Below are positions 30,200-38,494 of a DNA stretch of 64,000 bases, one piece after another. The DNA is from Prosthecobacter vanneervenii (GTDB taxonomy: Bacteria > Verrucomicrobiota > Verrucomicrobiia > Verrucomicrobiales > Verrucomicrobiaceae). Every line of letters begins with the position of its first letter. Positions within the stretch are counted from its first letter, which is position 1. Location of the stretch: assembly GCF_014203095.1 (NCBI RefSeq), contig NZ_JACHIG010000009.1:248001-312000 (forward strand), given 5' to 3'. Made by a program: the position numbers and the translations under genes. The notes below the pieces were generated by a model. The model saw only the letters and a list, made by a program, of their open reading frames with translations. It was not told the DNA's origin and searched no databases.

Positions 30200-30739
30200 C
30201 TGCGGAATGCAGCTTCTACTACCAGACAGAAAGTTAAGAGCTACCACGGATGCATCAGCCACAGCCGCCATTCTCACAAATGAGAGTATCACTTCACTCA
30301 AACAACGACACATTCGTCAGACACAGAATGGCTCGAATGGCTGATTTCACTGGTCAGCGGTAAGCAAGCCTCCAGAAGAATATGGCACCCAAAAAGCCCA
30401 TCCTGCCTCTCTGCAAGTTCGCCACTATTAGAACCAACCACCCGGCTGATGGAGTTGATCTTGTTGTATATTGAGACATTTAAAGTCGCAACTGAACCTC
30501 AGCCTCCTAGCCGGTCAGACTAACGAACCGTGCTAAAGCTTTAGCCAGTCACGGTGCCAGTGGCACCATGGAAGAGCTTCTACAAGCGAACTAATCACGA
30601 ATCGAGCCCTGATTTACATCAGGACAAGAAGAGGGTTATTTCAGCCCTGAGATTAAGCCACAATCCCAATTTCGACCTGATTATACCAAGGAGTATTCTA
30701 ATAATCACATCACTCCATGTTGTGAAGCTGGCAGTATAA

Positions 30740-30752
30740 CAGTCAAAGACTG
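30740..30752 (-). terminator. Weak hairpin immediately after the SDR gene
   Basis: CAGTC, a TTT loop and GACTG begin 2 nt beyond the SDR stop codon, followed on the minus strand by TTATA. The 5-bp stem is short and the U-tract poor, so termination is only possible, not shown. Confidence 0.25.
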
Positions 30753-30753
30753 C

Positions 30754-31527
30754 TTATCGCAGGTTGACCGCGCCGCCGTCGATCGGGTATGAGCTGCCCG
30801 TCACGAACGATGCCTCGTCACTGCACAGGTACAGTGCCAATGCCGCGATCTCATCTGGCTTGGCCATGCGGCCGATCGGCTGCGCGGCGCTGAGCTTCTG
30901 AAACATCTCAGCCTCCTGACCTGGGTAGGTTTTGGCCAGGTAACCGTCCACAAAAGGGGTGTGCACACGCGCCGGGGCGATGCAGTTGCAGCGGATGCCC
31001 TGCTTGATGAAGTCTTTTGCGATGGAGTATGTCATCATCAGCACCGCCCCTTTGGTCATCGAATAGGCAAAGCGGTCGGCCAGCCCCATTTGGGCTGCGA
31101 TTGAGCACATGTTCAGGATCACCCCATTGTTTCGAGCCGTCATGTGGGCCAGGGCCGACTGGGCACAGGCGTGCACGCCTTTGATATTCACCCGGTGCAG
31201 GCGGTCCATGTCCTCTTCGTTCGTGGTCATGGCCGTGCCGATATGGGCGATCCCCGCATTGTTTACCAGAATGTCGATCTTGCCATGGCTGGCGGCCACC
31301 CCGTCAAAAATCGCCTTCACCTCGGCGTAGTTGCCCACATCACAGGCGGTCGCACGACCACTGCCGCCTGCGGCCTTGATCTGGTCCACGGTTTCCTGGG
31401 CGGCTTCCTGCTTGAGGTCCAGCACTTCGACGTGCGCCCCCTGCTTGGCGAAAAGAATGGCGATGGCCTGACCGATGCCCGATCCGGCCCCGGTGATGAT
31501 GACGGTTTTGTTGGCGAGTGAAAACAT
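30754..31527 (-). CDS. Short-chain dehydrogenase/reductase (SDR) family oxidoreductase
   Basis: A 257-residue classical SDR, probably cytoplasmic and NAD(P)-dependent. The Rossmann glycine motif TGAGSGIG is at residues 12-19, NNAG at 89-92, the structural Asn in VNIKG near 114, the catalytic Ser in CSIAA near 142, and the Tyr-Lys pair YSMTK at 155-159. D37 after strand 2 suggests NAD rather than NADP. The C-terminal part (ARVHTPFVDGYL ... PIGRMAKPDE ... DGG) recalls SDRs of deoxy-sugar-acid oxidation such as 2-keto-3-deoxy-L-fuconate dehydrogenase, but the substrate cannot be fixed from sequence. Its stop lies 30 kb from other carbohydrate genes, and HflX just upstream on the same strand is functionally unrelated. 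Full family length, no defects seen. Confidence 0.88.
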   Translation of the reverse strand: MFSLANKTVIITGAGSGIGQAIAILFAKQGAHVEVLDLKQEAAQETVDQIKAAGGSGRATACDVGNYAEVKAIFDGVAASHGKIDILVNNAGIAHIGTAMTTNEEDMDRLHRVNIKGVHACAQSALAHMTARNNGVILNMCSIAAQMGLADRFAYSMTKGAVLMMTYSIAKDFIKQGIRCNCIAPARVHTPFVDGYLAKTYPGQEAEMFQKLSAAQPIGRMAKPDEIAALALYLCSDEASFVTGSSYPIDGGAVNLR

Positions 31528-31560
31528 GAGCTGTAGAAAACTGCGATTGCCGCCGCTTTT

Positions 31561-32892
31561 TTACTTCTTTCCTTTTTTTCGGCCAGCCAATTCTGGATTA
31601 GCAGGAAGGAATGCCGCAAAACGGCTCTCCAGCCGCTTGGGGATCACACACTGGATCTCCGCGCGTCCGGTGTCGTAGTTCTCGCTCAAGACCTTGCCCT
31701 CCTGATGGGCCAGAGCCACGAGGTCCATCCGCTCCAGCGGCAGGCTCAGCGTCAGTCGCACCACGCGGTCGATCATGAAGTCATGGAGGCGGTGCAGTAG
31801 ATCATCCAGCCCCTGCCCGGACCTGACGGAAATCAGCACTGCCTCGGGAAACTCACGCTTCAGCTCGATCAGCCTCGTATCGTCGATCAGGTCGATCTTG
31901 TTCAGCACCAGCAGCACCTTTTTCTCCCCTGCACCCAATTCGCTGAGCACCTGGGTTGTTGTCTGATAAAACTCCATCGCCTGCACCGAACTGGCATCGA
32001 TCACATGGATGAGGAAATCAGCCTGGATCGCCTCCTCCAGCGTGGCGCGGAAGGACTGCACCAGATCATGCGGCAGGTTCCGGATGAAGCCGACCGTGTC
32101 CGTCACCAACAGTGGCTGACCGTCCGGCAGCTCCATGCGGCGAGTGGTGGTGTCCAGAGTGGCAAAGAGCTTGTCCTCTACATAGGAGTCCGCTGCCGTC
32201 AGCTTGTTCAGCAGAGAAGATTTGCCTGCATTTGTGTAGCCTACGATCGCTGCATGCGGCACCGGCACACGGCTGCGCTCCTTGCGCATCGTGTCGCGCT
32301 GCTTCTTCACCTCCTCAAGATCAGCCCTCAGCTTGTCGAGGCGCTTGTTGGCCAGACGGCGGTCCACTTCCAGCTGGGTTTCACCTTCCCCACGTGCCGC
32401 CCCGGCACCGCCCATGCCACCGCCGGCACCACCGCCCTGGCGGTCAAGGTGCGCCCACATGCGAGTGAGGCGAGGTATCGAGTACTCCAGCCGTGCCAGC
32501 TCCACCTGCAGGCGAGCCTCACGGGTCTTGGCCCGCATGTTGAAAATGTCCAGAATGACTTCGTGACGGTCGATCACGCAGATGTCTCCCTCGCTTTCCC
32601 AGGCGCGCTGCTGGCCGGGGCTCAGCTCATTGTCCCACACGATGCAGTCAGCCCCCAGTTCCTTGGCCTGCTTCATCAGTTCCGCCGACTTGCCGCTGCC
32701 GATCAGGTGGCGAGCCGTGTGCTCACGGGCATACACCAGCTCCTTGCCTACGATACCGATGCCCAGCGTCCCCACCAGTTCGCACAGTTCCTCCAGCAGA
32801 TCGGAGGCCTCCTGCTTTTGCCGACGGTCAAAGTAGGCGGCAATCAGGAACGCGTTCTCTACTTGGTTGGGTTTTTCGCGGATGTCGAACAT
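31561..32892 (-). CDS. hflX: GTPase HflX
   Basis: HflX is a ribosome-associated GTPase that splits stalled or heat-damaged 70S ribosomes. The product has the N-terminal HflX domain (GTLGIGIVGKELVYAREHTARHLIG region), the Gly-rich linker GGGAGGGMGGAG, RGEGETQLE, a coiled-coil segment, then the G domain: G1 GYTNAGKSS, G3 DTVGF, G4 NKID and G5 SVRSG. I chose the ATG at 32892 (MFDIREKPNQVENAF, 443 aa); an in-frame ATG at 32943 would add 17 residues but would cut into the divergent lipoprotein gene's 5' region. The C-terminal tail is basic and ends KKGKK. The 33 bp between it and the SDR gene allow co-transcription. Confidence 0.95.
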   Translation of the reverse strand: MFDIREKPNQVENAFLIAAYFDRRQKQEASDLLEELCELVGTLGIGIVGKELVYAREHTARHLIGSGKSAELMKQAKELGADCIVWDNELSPGQQRAWESEGDICVIDRHEVILDIFNMRAKTREARLQVELARLEYSIPRLTRMWAHLDRQGGGAGGGMGGAGAARGEGETQLEVDRRLANKRLDKLRADLEEVKKQRDTMRKERSRVPVPHAAIVGYTNAGKSSLLNKLTAADSYVEDKLFATLDTTTRRMELPDGQPLLVTDTVGFIRNLPHDLVQSFRATLEEAIQADFLIHVIDASSVQAMEFYQTTTQVLSELGAGEKKVLLVLNKIDLIDDTRLIELKREFPEAVLISVRSGQGLDDLLHRLHDFMIDRVVRLTLSLPLERMDLVALAHQEGKVLSENYDTGRAEIQCVIPKRLESRFAAFLPANPELAGRKKGKK

Positions 32893-32946
32893 GAAGACAT
32901 CACTATGAAGCGCGTCGGCGCATTGCCAAGCTGCGGATTCCATGCC

Positions 32947-33453
32947 ATGAACAATGCCATGACCCGCCGCCTTCTGCTCCTCAGCCTATGCCTTGGCCTC
33001 GCCGCCTGCGACTCCTCGGACACCGCCCCCCTGCCGCTGAACATGTACGAATGCGATGCCGGAGAGGCTGCCCTGCGCCACCTGATTAGCAGCCTGCCCG
33101 ACATCAATCCCGGCGTGGCTAAGAGCTACTCCATTGTCCTCGGAGAGATCAACCGCGACGGCATGACCCCGGCCACGGATGCCTTCACCAAGCGTTTTGA
33201 CGACTTGAAGCTCAAGTTCATCAACGCCCAGAACCTCAAGGACATCGAGCCCGACCACACCATCGCTGACCCAGCCACCCGCCTCGCTGCCTTCATCCTC
33301 CAACTGCGTAAACTCAAGACCACCAGCGCCACCTCCTGGGAAGCCGAGGTGGGCTGGAGCTACAAAAAGGAGTTTGCCCGACTGAACGTGCGCCTCGAGT
33401 CCAAGGACGGCAAATTCAGCGTGGTGAAGAGCGAGAAGCTCGAAGGTTCGTGA
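32947..33453 (+). CDS. Small lipoprotein of unknown function
   Basis: A 168-residue product starting MNNAMTRRLLLLSLCLGLAAC; the LAAC lipobox places the lipidated Cys at residue 21, so it is a Sec/SPII lipoprotein. An ATG at 32959 would give a more compact signal peptide (TRRLLL...) and is equally plausible. The mature part is mixed charged, with no domain I recognise; the sequence EVGWSYKKEFARLNVRLESKDGKFSV looks like beta-strand hairpins. The gene is divergent from hflX with 54 bp between starts, and convergent with the PH-domain gene with 15 bp between stops. The much longer open frame upstream on this strand is antisense to hflX and is not coding. Confidence 0.78.
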   Translation: MNNAMTRRLLLLSLCLGLAACDSSDTAPLPLNMYECDAGEAALRHLISSLPDINPGVAKSYSIVLGEINRDGMTPATDAFTKRFDDLKLKFINAQNLKDIEPDHTIADPATRLAAFILQLRKLKTTSATSWEAEVGWSYKKEFARLNVRLESKDGKFSVVKSEKLEGS

Positions 33454-33461
33454 TCGGGCTG

Positions 33462-33486
33462 GGCGCGGCTATTTCAGATCCGCGCC
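33462..33486. terminator. Symmetric hairpin between convergent genes
   Basis: GGCGCGG (33462-33468) and CCGCGCC (33480-33486) form a perfect 7-bp GC stem with an 11-nt loop that contains the stop codon of the PH-domain gene. It lies at the junction of two convergent genes and could stop or stabilise both transcripts. There is no U-tract on either side, so it is not a canonical intrinsic terminator. Confidence 0.4.
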
Positions 33487-34020
33487 GCCATCCACCACAT
33501 TGTCCACATCCATCTGACGCACGCGCTTGCGATCACGTTCGTTCTGCACTGCTGTGCGCAGCTTTTCACGCACGCCTTCCACACCATGGATGGCTTTCAT
33601 GGCAACCGTGGGCGTCGTCGCATCAGAGGTGATCAAGGTCAGGTTTCCCAGCCCCACCATGCGCAGCAAAAGAGGCTGCTCCATGCTGTAGTCACGCACG
33701 CGGAAGAGCTCCAGTTCATCCACCTTCCGGTCCAGAATCCCGGCCGTGATGCGCAGGCGCTGGGTGGTCAGTTCATATTTGGTGCTCTTCGTCACCCACC
33801 AACGGATCATCCACATCAGCAGCGGAATGATCAGTGCCAAATACCCCAGCGCCCCAATGCCTGCCGTGGCCAGGCCAAACACCGTGGCCGCCACACCGAT
33901 CCCCGCAGCAAGCAGAATGCAGAAAAAGTAATACCAGAAGTGAACCCACTGGGAGGTGTGGCCGGACCAGAGGGTGGTTTCTGCCACATTGGCAGCGATG
34001 GGTGAGTCTTCAGCAGGCAT
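33469..34020 (-). CDS. Bacterial PH (DUF304/bPH2) domain membrane protein
   Basis: A 183-residue inner-membrane protein. Two hydrophobic segments (about residues 28-50 and 53-73, FWYYFFCILLAAGIGVAATVF and LGYLALIIPLLMWMIRWW) are followed by YELTTQRLRITAGILDRKVDELELFRVRDYSMEQPLLLRMVGLGNLTL, the classic sequence of the YdbS/YdbT bacterial PH-like domain. The function of these proteins is not established. The C-terminal tail is charged. The gene lies downstream of the Tat-exported TIM-barrel gene on the same strand with about 41 bp between them. Confidence 0.85.
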   Translation of the reverse strand: MPAEDSPIAANVAETTLWSGHTSQWVHFWYYFFCILLAAGIGVAATVFGLATAGIGALGYLALIIPLLMWMIRWWVTKSTKYELTTQRLRITAGILDRKVDELELFRVRDYSMEQPLLLRMVGLGNLTLITSDATTPTVAMKAIHGVEGVREKLRTAVQNERDRKRVRQMDVDNVVDGGADLK

Positions 34021-34061
34021 GATGTGTGGCGTGTTTGTGAGTTGAGGATGCGGTTGGAAAA

Positions 34062-35027
34062 TCAGAGCATTGCCTTGAGTTCATCCAGCGCCTGCTTCGT
34101 GCGCTTGATACCCTCGATCTCGGTATGCTTGTCGCCTTCGTATTCGATTCCGATGTAGCCATTGTATCCGGCTTTGACGACGATGTTGATCAGGCGCTCA
34201 TAATCGAGCGTGATCTCACGCCCTTCACGACGGTCTTCGGTGTAGAATTTGCCGGCACCGGTGTCCCAGTCATAGGCCTTGGCGCTCATGCCCTTCTTCA
34301 CCCACGGCATGAACTCACGCAGCCCTTTGTAAGGATTGTAGAGCTCTCCTTTGACGCGGTCAGTGTAGAAGTTGCCAAAATCAGGCAGAATGCCCACGCG
34401 TGCATGGTCCGCAGCCTTCATCACCCCTGTCAGCCAGAGTCCGTTGCTGGATAGGCCGCCATGGTTTTCCACCACCACAAAAAGTCCGCGCTTGTCTCCC
34501 TCCACACATAGGCGATGCAGGCCGTCGGCGGCCAGTTTCATCTGCTCGTCCCAGCTAAGTTTATGATCGCTGGCCGCGTTCACGCGAATGCTATGACAGC
34601 CCAGCGTGGCGGCGGCATCCAGCCACTTGAGGTGGTTTTCCACGGTCTTGGCCCGCTTCGCTTCATCTGAGTCGCCCAGGTTGCCTTCACGGTCGCACAT
34701 GATCAGAAGACCCTTCACGCCCTCGCCGTCCTGCCGCTTTTTCATCTCGCCCAGATAGGCGGCATCTGCTGCCTTGTCGAAAAACATCTGATTCACATAC
34801 TCGACGCCATCGATGCCCAGGCTGCGGGCGATCTTGCAGAAGTCCAGGTGCTCATGGCGCTCCGCATTGCCCTTGCCAAAGATCCCCTTGTTCAGAGACC
34901 ACTCGGCCAGAGAGATCTTAAACGGAGGTGCTTTGTCTGCGGCGATGACGTGGCGGGAACTGGCAGCGGCGAGAGCAGAAGTGGCAAGCTGGAGAAAACG
35001 GCGGCGGGAGGAAGTGCGGGAGGTCAT
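34062..35027 (-). CDS. Tat-exported sugar phosphate isomerase/epimerase-like TIM barrel
   Basis: A 321-residue protein with a twin-arginine signal (SRRRFLQLATSALAAASS), so it is predicted to be exported folded to the periplasm. The body is the xylose-isomerase-like / AP-endonuclease-2 TIM barrel (PF01261). ISLAEWSLNKG is at strand 1, GIDGVEYV at strand 2, the metal-ligand regions VVENHGG, ILPDFGNFY and YIGIEYEG are in order, and the latter Glu closes the barrel. Planctomycetes and Verrucomicrobia hold many such Tat-exported paralogues, usually annotated as sugar phosphate isomerase/epimerase or hydroxypyruvate isomerase-like. The real substrate is unknown and is probably not phosphorylated if the enzyme works outside the cytoplasm. 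It follows clpX at 82 bp. Confidence 0.86.
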   Translation of the reverse strand: MTSRTSSRRRFLQLATSALAAASSRHVIAADKAPPFKISLAEWSLNKGIFGKGNAERHEHLDFCKIARSLGIDGVEYVNQMFFDKAADAAYLGEMKKRQDGEGVKGLLIMCDREGNLGDSDEAKRAKTVENHLKWLDAAATLGCHSIRVNAASDHKLSWDEQMKLAADGLHRLCVEGDKRGLFVVVENHGGLSSNGLWLTGVMKAADHARVGILPDFGNFYTDRVKGELYNPYKGLREFMPWVKKGMSAKAYDWDTGAGKFYTEDRREGREITLDYERLINIVVKAGYNGYIGIEYEGDKHTEIEGIKRTKQALDELKAML

Positions 35028-35109
35028 GTGCTGGTCTGCCCATTATGGTGCGTGGCACCACCAAAGCTCCAGAAGAATTTTCAATCCCCCTTGTAACCAG
35101 TGCCTGCGC

Positions 35110-36402
35110 CTATGCCGCCTTTCTTTCCACTCGTTTGCGCAGCATGGCCGCACGCTCCCCTTTCACCACGCCTTCGTTGATCGTCACGCCGCGCACATCC
35201 ATCCGGCTGGGCACATCATACATCACGTCCAGCATCACACGCTCAAAGATGCTGCGCAGCCCGCGCGCACCGGTTCCACGACTCACCGCCTCTTTGGACA
35301 TGGCCAGCATCGCGTCCCGGGTAATGGAGAGCTCTACTCCGTCCATGTTCATCAGTTTGGAGTACTGTTTGATCAGCGCGTTTTTCGGCTCGGTCAGCAC
35401 CCGCATCAGTTCCTGCTCAGTCAGGGATTCCAGCGAGCACACCACCGGCAGACGCCCGATGAATTCGGGAATCAATCCGAAGGAAAGTAGGTCCTCGGGC
35501 TCCACCTCAGTCTTCGCCTTACCCGTTTGGGGCGCCGCGTTGTGAGAGCTGACAAAACCCATCGTCTTGCCGCCGCGGCGGCGCTCCATGATCTTTTCCA
35601 GGCCCACAAAGGCTCCCCCGCAGATGAACAGTATATTCTCCGTGTTCACCTGAATATACTCCTGCTGCGGATGCTTGCGACCTCCCTGTGGCGGCACATT
35701 GCACACCGTGCCTTCTATGATCTTAAGCAGTGCCTGTTGCACTCCTTCGCCGGACACGTCGCGCGTGATGCTCACGTTCTCCGTCTTGCGCCCGATTTTG
35801 TCGATCTCATCGATGTACACGATGCCCATCTCCGCACGCGCCACATCGTAGTCCGCCGCCTGCAGCAGCCGCAGCACGATGTTTTCCACATCCTCCCCCA
35901 CGTAGCCAGCCTCTGTCAGCGTGGTGGCATCGGCGATGCTGAAAGGCACATTCAAAATCCGCGCGAGTGTCTTTGCCAGAAGCGTCTTGCCGCAGCCGGT
36001 GGGCCCCATCAGCAGCACATTGCTCTTTTCGATCTCCACATCGTTCGGGTCTGGCATCGCCGTCGCTACTTTGCGAGAAGAGGTGCCGCCTGAGCGCACG
36101 CTCTGCTGCTGTGTGTGAAGAATGCGCTTGTAGTGGTTGTGCACCGCCACGCTCAGAACTTTCTTGGCCTGTGCCTGCCCGATCACGTGCTGGTCCAGTA
36201 ACGCGGCGATGTCTGCAGGACGCGGGACCAAGAGTGGTGGACCACTCTCAGAGTCAGCGGAGGCCTCCTTGTCGAGAATGTTTTTGCAGACGTGAATGCA
36301 GTTGTCGCAAATGTATACCCCGGGGCCTGCAATAAGCTTTTTGACCTCCGCATGGCTTTTGCCGCAAAAGGAGCACAGAGTAACGTTGGAGCCGCGAGCC
36401 AT
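35110..36402 (-). CDS. clpX: ATP-dependent Clp protease ATP-binding subunit ClpX
   Basis: ClpX is the hexameric AAA+ unfoldase that feeds ssrA-tagged and other substrates to ClpP. The 430-residue product has the C4 zinc finger (C10, C13, C32, C35), which binds substrates and adaptors, Walker A GPTGCGKT at 133-140, the GYVGEDVEN segment, Walker B with [21 protein letters not shown], and the C-terminal sensor-2 region GTGARGLRS. An internal segment ([23 protein letters not shown]) before Walker A is low complexity. There is no clpP or trigger-factor gene beside it, unlike the usual tig-clpP-clpX order. The 213-aa gene upstream on the same strand (45 bp away) is unrelated in sequence. Confidence 0.97.
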   Translation of the reverse strand: MARGSNVTLCSFCGKSHAEVKKLIAGPGVYICDNCIHVCKNILDKEASADSESGPPLLVPRPADIAALLDQHVIGQAQAKKVLSVAVHNHYKRILHTQQQSVRSGGTSSRKVATAMPDPNDVEIEKSNVLLMGPTGCGKTLLAKTLARILNVPFSIADATTLTEAGYVGEDVENIVLRLLQAADYDVARAEMGIVYIDEIDKIGRKTENVSITRDVSGEGVQQALLKIIEGTVCNVPPQGGRKHPQQEYIQVNTENILFICGGAFVGLEKIMERRRGGKTMGFVSSHNAAPQTGKAKTEVEPEDLLSFGLIPEFIGRLPVVCSLESLTEQELMRVLTEPKNALIKQYSKLMNMDGVELSITRDAMLAMSKEAVSRGTGARGLRSIFERVMLDVMYDVPSRMDVRGVTINEGVVKGERAAMLRKRVERKAA

Positions 36403-36447
36403 GAATTTGAGGGGATGCGTTAATTTCGCACGAAAGCAGCCGTCACG

Positions 36448-37089
36448 TCAAGATGACGCTTCTTGAATAGAGTGCAAAACCACCTGCCCATGCTCATTCC
36501 GCAGATATTGGGCCTTGAGCTTAGTCAGATAAGACATCTGGGTGCTCAGGACACTGCCTCGTCCAGCCAGCGCCGACTTCCAGTCTGTGTGTTCCAGGCC
36601 AGCGTCATCTTCGACGAGCCACTTTTTGCACGTCATTCTTACTTGCTCCCATGAGACGGCATTCAGTCCCTCGATCACCGCCCCATTCGGCACGGTGGTG
36701 TCATCTAGCAGCCAGGCCTGCGGCACCAGGCTTCTCAGGGCTGCGAAATGCTGTTGGCGCAATTCCTGGCTCCAGAACGAACGCAGCCCGGGCAGATGCA
36801 GCAAAGCGCGCTCCCTGAGCGAGTTGACCATCGATGGACTTCCCCCGGTGAGCTGGATTCTTTCTTCGTTATGTCCGAATGATAGCCAGAACTCCGCAGT
36901 ATCTTCATCCACAATACGATGCGGCAGCCAATGCGCCAAAAACTCGCCCAGCACGCCAGCAATCCGATTTTTGGTCACCCGCGCCTGCAGGACAGCACGT
37001 GCAGCAGCCCAGCGGGTGACGCGATAACCCGCCGATTCCATGGCTTCGCGCTGGGATCGGGGGAGTTGGGCCAGTAAATCGGGTTTCAT
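36448..37089 (-). CDS. Hypothetical protein, unrecognised
   Basis: A 213-residue soluble product beginning MKPDLLAQLPRSQREAMESAGY. There is no signal peptide and no membrane segment. It is rich in Trp, Arg and Leu and looks largely alpha-helical; I recognise no domain or catalytic motif. It lies directly upstream of clpX on the same strand and is divergent from the pseudopilin gene. Coding potential is supported by its length, balanced composition and fit between its neighbours. A role as a ClpX-associated factor would be pure speculation. Confidence 0.7.
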   Translation of the reverse strand: MKPDLLAQLPRSQREAMESAGYRVTRWAAARAVLQARVTKNRIAGVLGEFLAHWLPHRIVDEDTAEFWLSFGHNEERIQLTGGSPSMVNSLRERALLHLPGLRSFWSQELRQQHFAALRSLVPQAWLLDDTTVPNGAVIEGLNAVSWEQVRMTCKKWLVEDDAGLEHTDWKSALAGRGSVLSTQMSYLTKLKAQYLRNEHGQVVLHSIQEASS

Positions 37090-37153
37090 GAAACTCTTTC
37101 GTAGAATGCACTGGATTACGCGTCAAAACGAGAGATTGCGGCACTTGGATATT

Positions 37154-37591
37154 ATGGTAATTATAAATGTGCTGCTCACCCGTCCGCTTCGTCTCATCCC
37201 CACGAAACACCACGCGCCCGGTTTTTCACTCTTTGAAATGCTGGTGGTTATTGCCGTGGTCGGGATCCTATGTGGTGTGGCACTCAATTGGTATGGCGGA
37301 AACCTGCGTGCAGGCGTCGAGCGAGTGGGTCATCAGCGCAACGCCCAGGAAATTGTCTCCATGGGAGTCTGCGCCACCATGAGTGGAGCAGATTTTGTGG
37401 TCAAAGGAGACAAGCTGGCCACCTCATTGAACCTCATCGTCGGAGTCACTGGCCGACAGGGAGCGTGGAAGGGGCAGATCTTCCGTCTCGGCGGGCTCAA
37501 ACCAGCAGATCTGCCCGGTGCCATGCCATTTGTGAAGTTCGAGTCCGGTCTGCTGCTGTATGATCCCTCCGGGCTGCAACCGTCCAGTTAA
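37154..37591 (+). CDS. Orphan type IV pilin/pseudopilin-like protein
   Basis: The product has a prepilin-peptidase site and hydrophobic helix (HAPGFSLFEMLVVIAVVGIL): cleavage after Gly, N-methylated Phe, and Glu at +5, followed by the usual ~20-residue helix. The remaining ~110 residues are short for a pilin and resemble minor pseudopilins of Verrucomicrobia, which carry many such orphan genes. I place the start at the ATG at 37154; GTG at 37169 or an earlier ATG at 37040 are alternatives, the last overlapping the divergent gene. A TATTAT box overlaps the ATG, so the GTG start is quite possible. No assembly ATPase or prepilin peptidase gene is nearby. Confidence 0.78.
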   Translation: MVIINVLLTRPLRLIPTKHHAPGFSLFEMLVVIAVVGILCGVALNWYGGNLRAGVERVGHQRNAQEIVSMGVCATMSGADFVVKGDKLATSLNLIVGVTGRQGAWKGQIFRLGGLKPADLPGAMPFVKFESGLLLYDPSGLQPSS

Positions 37592-37602
37592 GTAAGGTGG
37601 GA

Positions 37603-38373
37603 TCAGTCCTTGCCTGTCTCCAAGCTAAGCGTGGCCGGCTGTTTCGAAGCTTCCTGAGCATTAGCAGCCGCTGGCTCATCAGGAAAGATCACCACGATCT
37701 CCCGAATGTCGCCCTGCAGCTTGTGCTCTTTCAGCACCCAGTGCTGAACAAACTTGGCTATGGAGAGACGGCTGGCCTCGCGCACATGCTTGATCTTGCC
37801 CGGCACAGCCGAACGCTTCTCCAGAATGGAGGTCATTTCTTTCTCCAACTGCGCCAAATTCTCTGAGGCATTAAAGCGCAGCCAGCCAGCCTCGGATTTT
37901 TTCTCGATCGTTTCCGTCCGGATCGCCGGCGGCAGCGAAGGCCTGATCGCTGGCGCCACTACCACACAGCGCCCGTTTTCCACCTTCAGGCTCCATTCGT
38001 CAGACAGCTTCAGATGGTAGCGATACACCACCATCGCCCGAATCTCAGCCACCGTGGTGCCCAGGTAGATGGAGTCGTTAAAAAGCGTCTTCGTGTCATA
38101 TTTCGTCACCGTTTCCTCAGTGTCCAGCGTCGCCAGTTCCAACACATCCCCCTGCGTCGAAGCAATTCGTTTCACGTTTTCTCGGAACGATTCCGTGATG
38201 CTACGCTTCTGAAAATGGTCCGCCAGCCACTTCATCCCAAACCCCGCATCCACCACCTTCCACATCACGCCGCCACCGATGATCACCATCACCACAAACG
38301 TGATCACCAGCATGCCAAAACATCCCGGACCGCGACGCGGAGCAGGTGCTGGAGCATTGGCAGGTTCAGACAT
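37603..38373 (-). CDS. Single-pass membrane protein, DUF4230-like
   Basis: A 256-residue product starting MSEPANAPAPAPRRGPGCFG. After a short Pro/Ala-rich cytoplasmic segment comes one transmembrane helix (LVITFVVMVIIGGGVMWKVV, about residues 22-41). A periplasmic-facing domain follows with ELATLDTEETVTKYD ... VVYRYHLKL ... VVVAPAIRPSLP, a pattern that recalls DUF4230. The function of that family is unknown. I preferred the ATG at 38373 over an in-frame start at 38511, because the extra N-terminus would overlap the hydrolase gene and lacks character. The family call is tentative. Confidence 0.7.
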   Translation of the reverse strand: MSEPANAPAPAPRRGPGCFGMLVITFVVMVIIGGGVMWKVVDAGFGMKWLADHFQKRSITESFRENVKRIASTQGDVLELATLDTEETVTKYDTKTLFNDSIYLGTTVAEIRAMVVYRYHLKLSDEWSLKVENGRCVVVAPAIRPSLPPAIRTETIEKKSEAGWLRFNASENLAQLEKEMTSILEKRSAVPGKIKHVREASRLSIAKFVQHWVLKEHKLQGDIREIVVIFPDEPAAANAQEASKQPATLSLETGKD

Positions 38374-38494
38374 GCAGTGTGTGTTGAATGCAGCAACCCT
38401 GCCATGATGGGGGCGCAAGCCTAAGCTGCCAATAACGAATCTCGTAAAAACCGGACCTTGACGACCTGTCTCCCGCCCAGCGAGAATGCCGTGC

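Larger units (their letters stand above)
30157..30753. other. Gene-free AT-rich strip with small palindromes
   Basis: Nearly 600 bp between the tRNA and the SDR gene without a credible gene; a 61-codon plus-strand frame at 30554-30739 shows no coding character. Visible structure is limited to a perfect 14-bp palindrome at 30532-30545, an inverted repeat GGTGCC/GGCACC with a 3-nt loop at 30553-30567, and a weak hairpin (CAGTC/GACTG, 30740-30752) just after the SDR stop codon. ACCGTG and CACGGT also flank the 14-bp palindrome. Confidence 0.5.

Noticed and set aside
30554-30739. 61-codon plus-strand frame in the gene-free strip
   Set aside because: No ribosome site, no domain, odd composition; likely chance.
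32005-32946. Long plus-strand frame merging into the lipoprotein gene
   Set aside because: This part is antisense to hflX and rich in His/Arg/Gln; the lipoprotein has its own ATG and lipobox at 32947.
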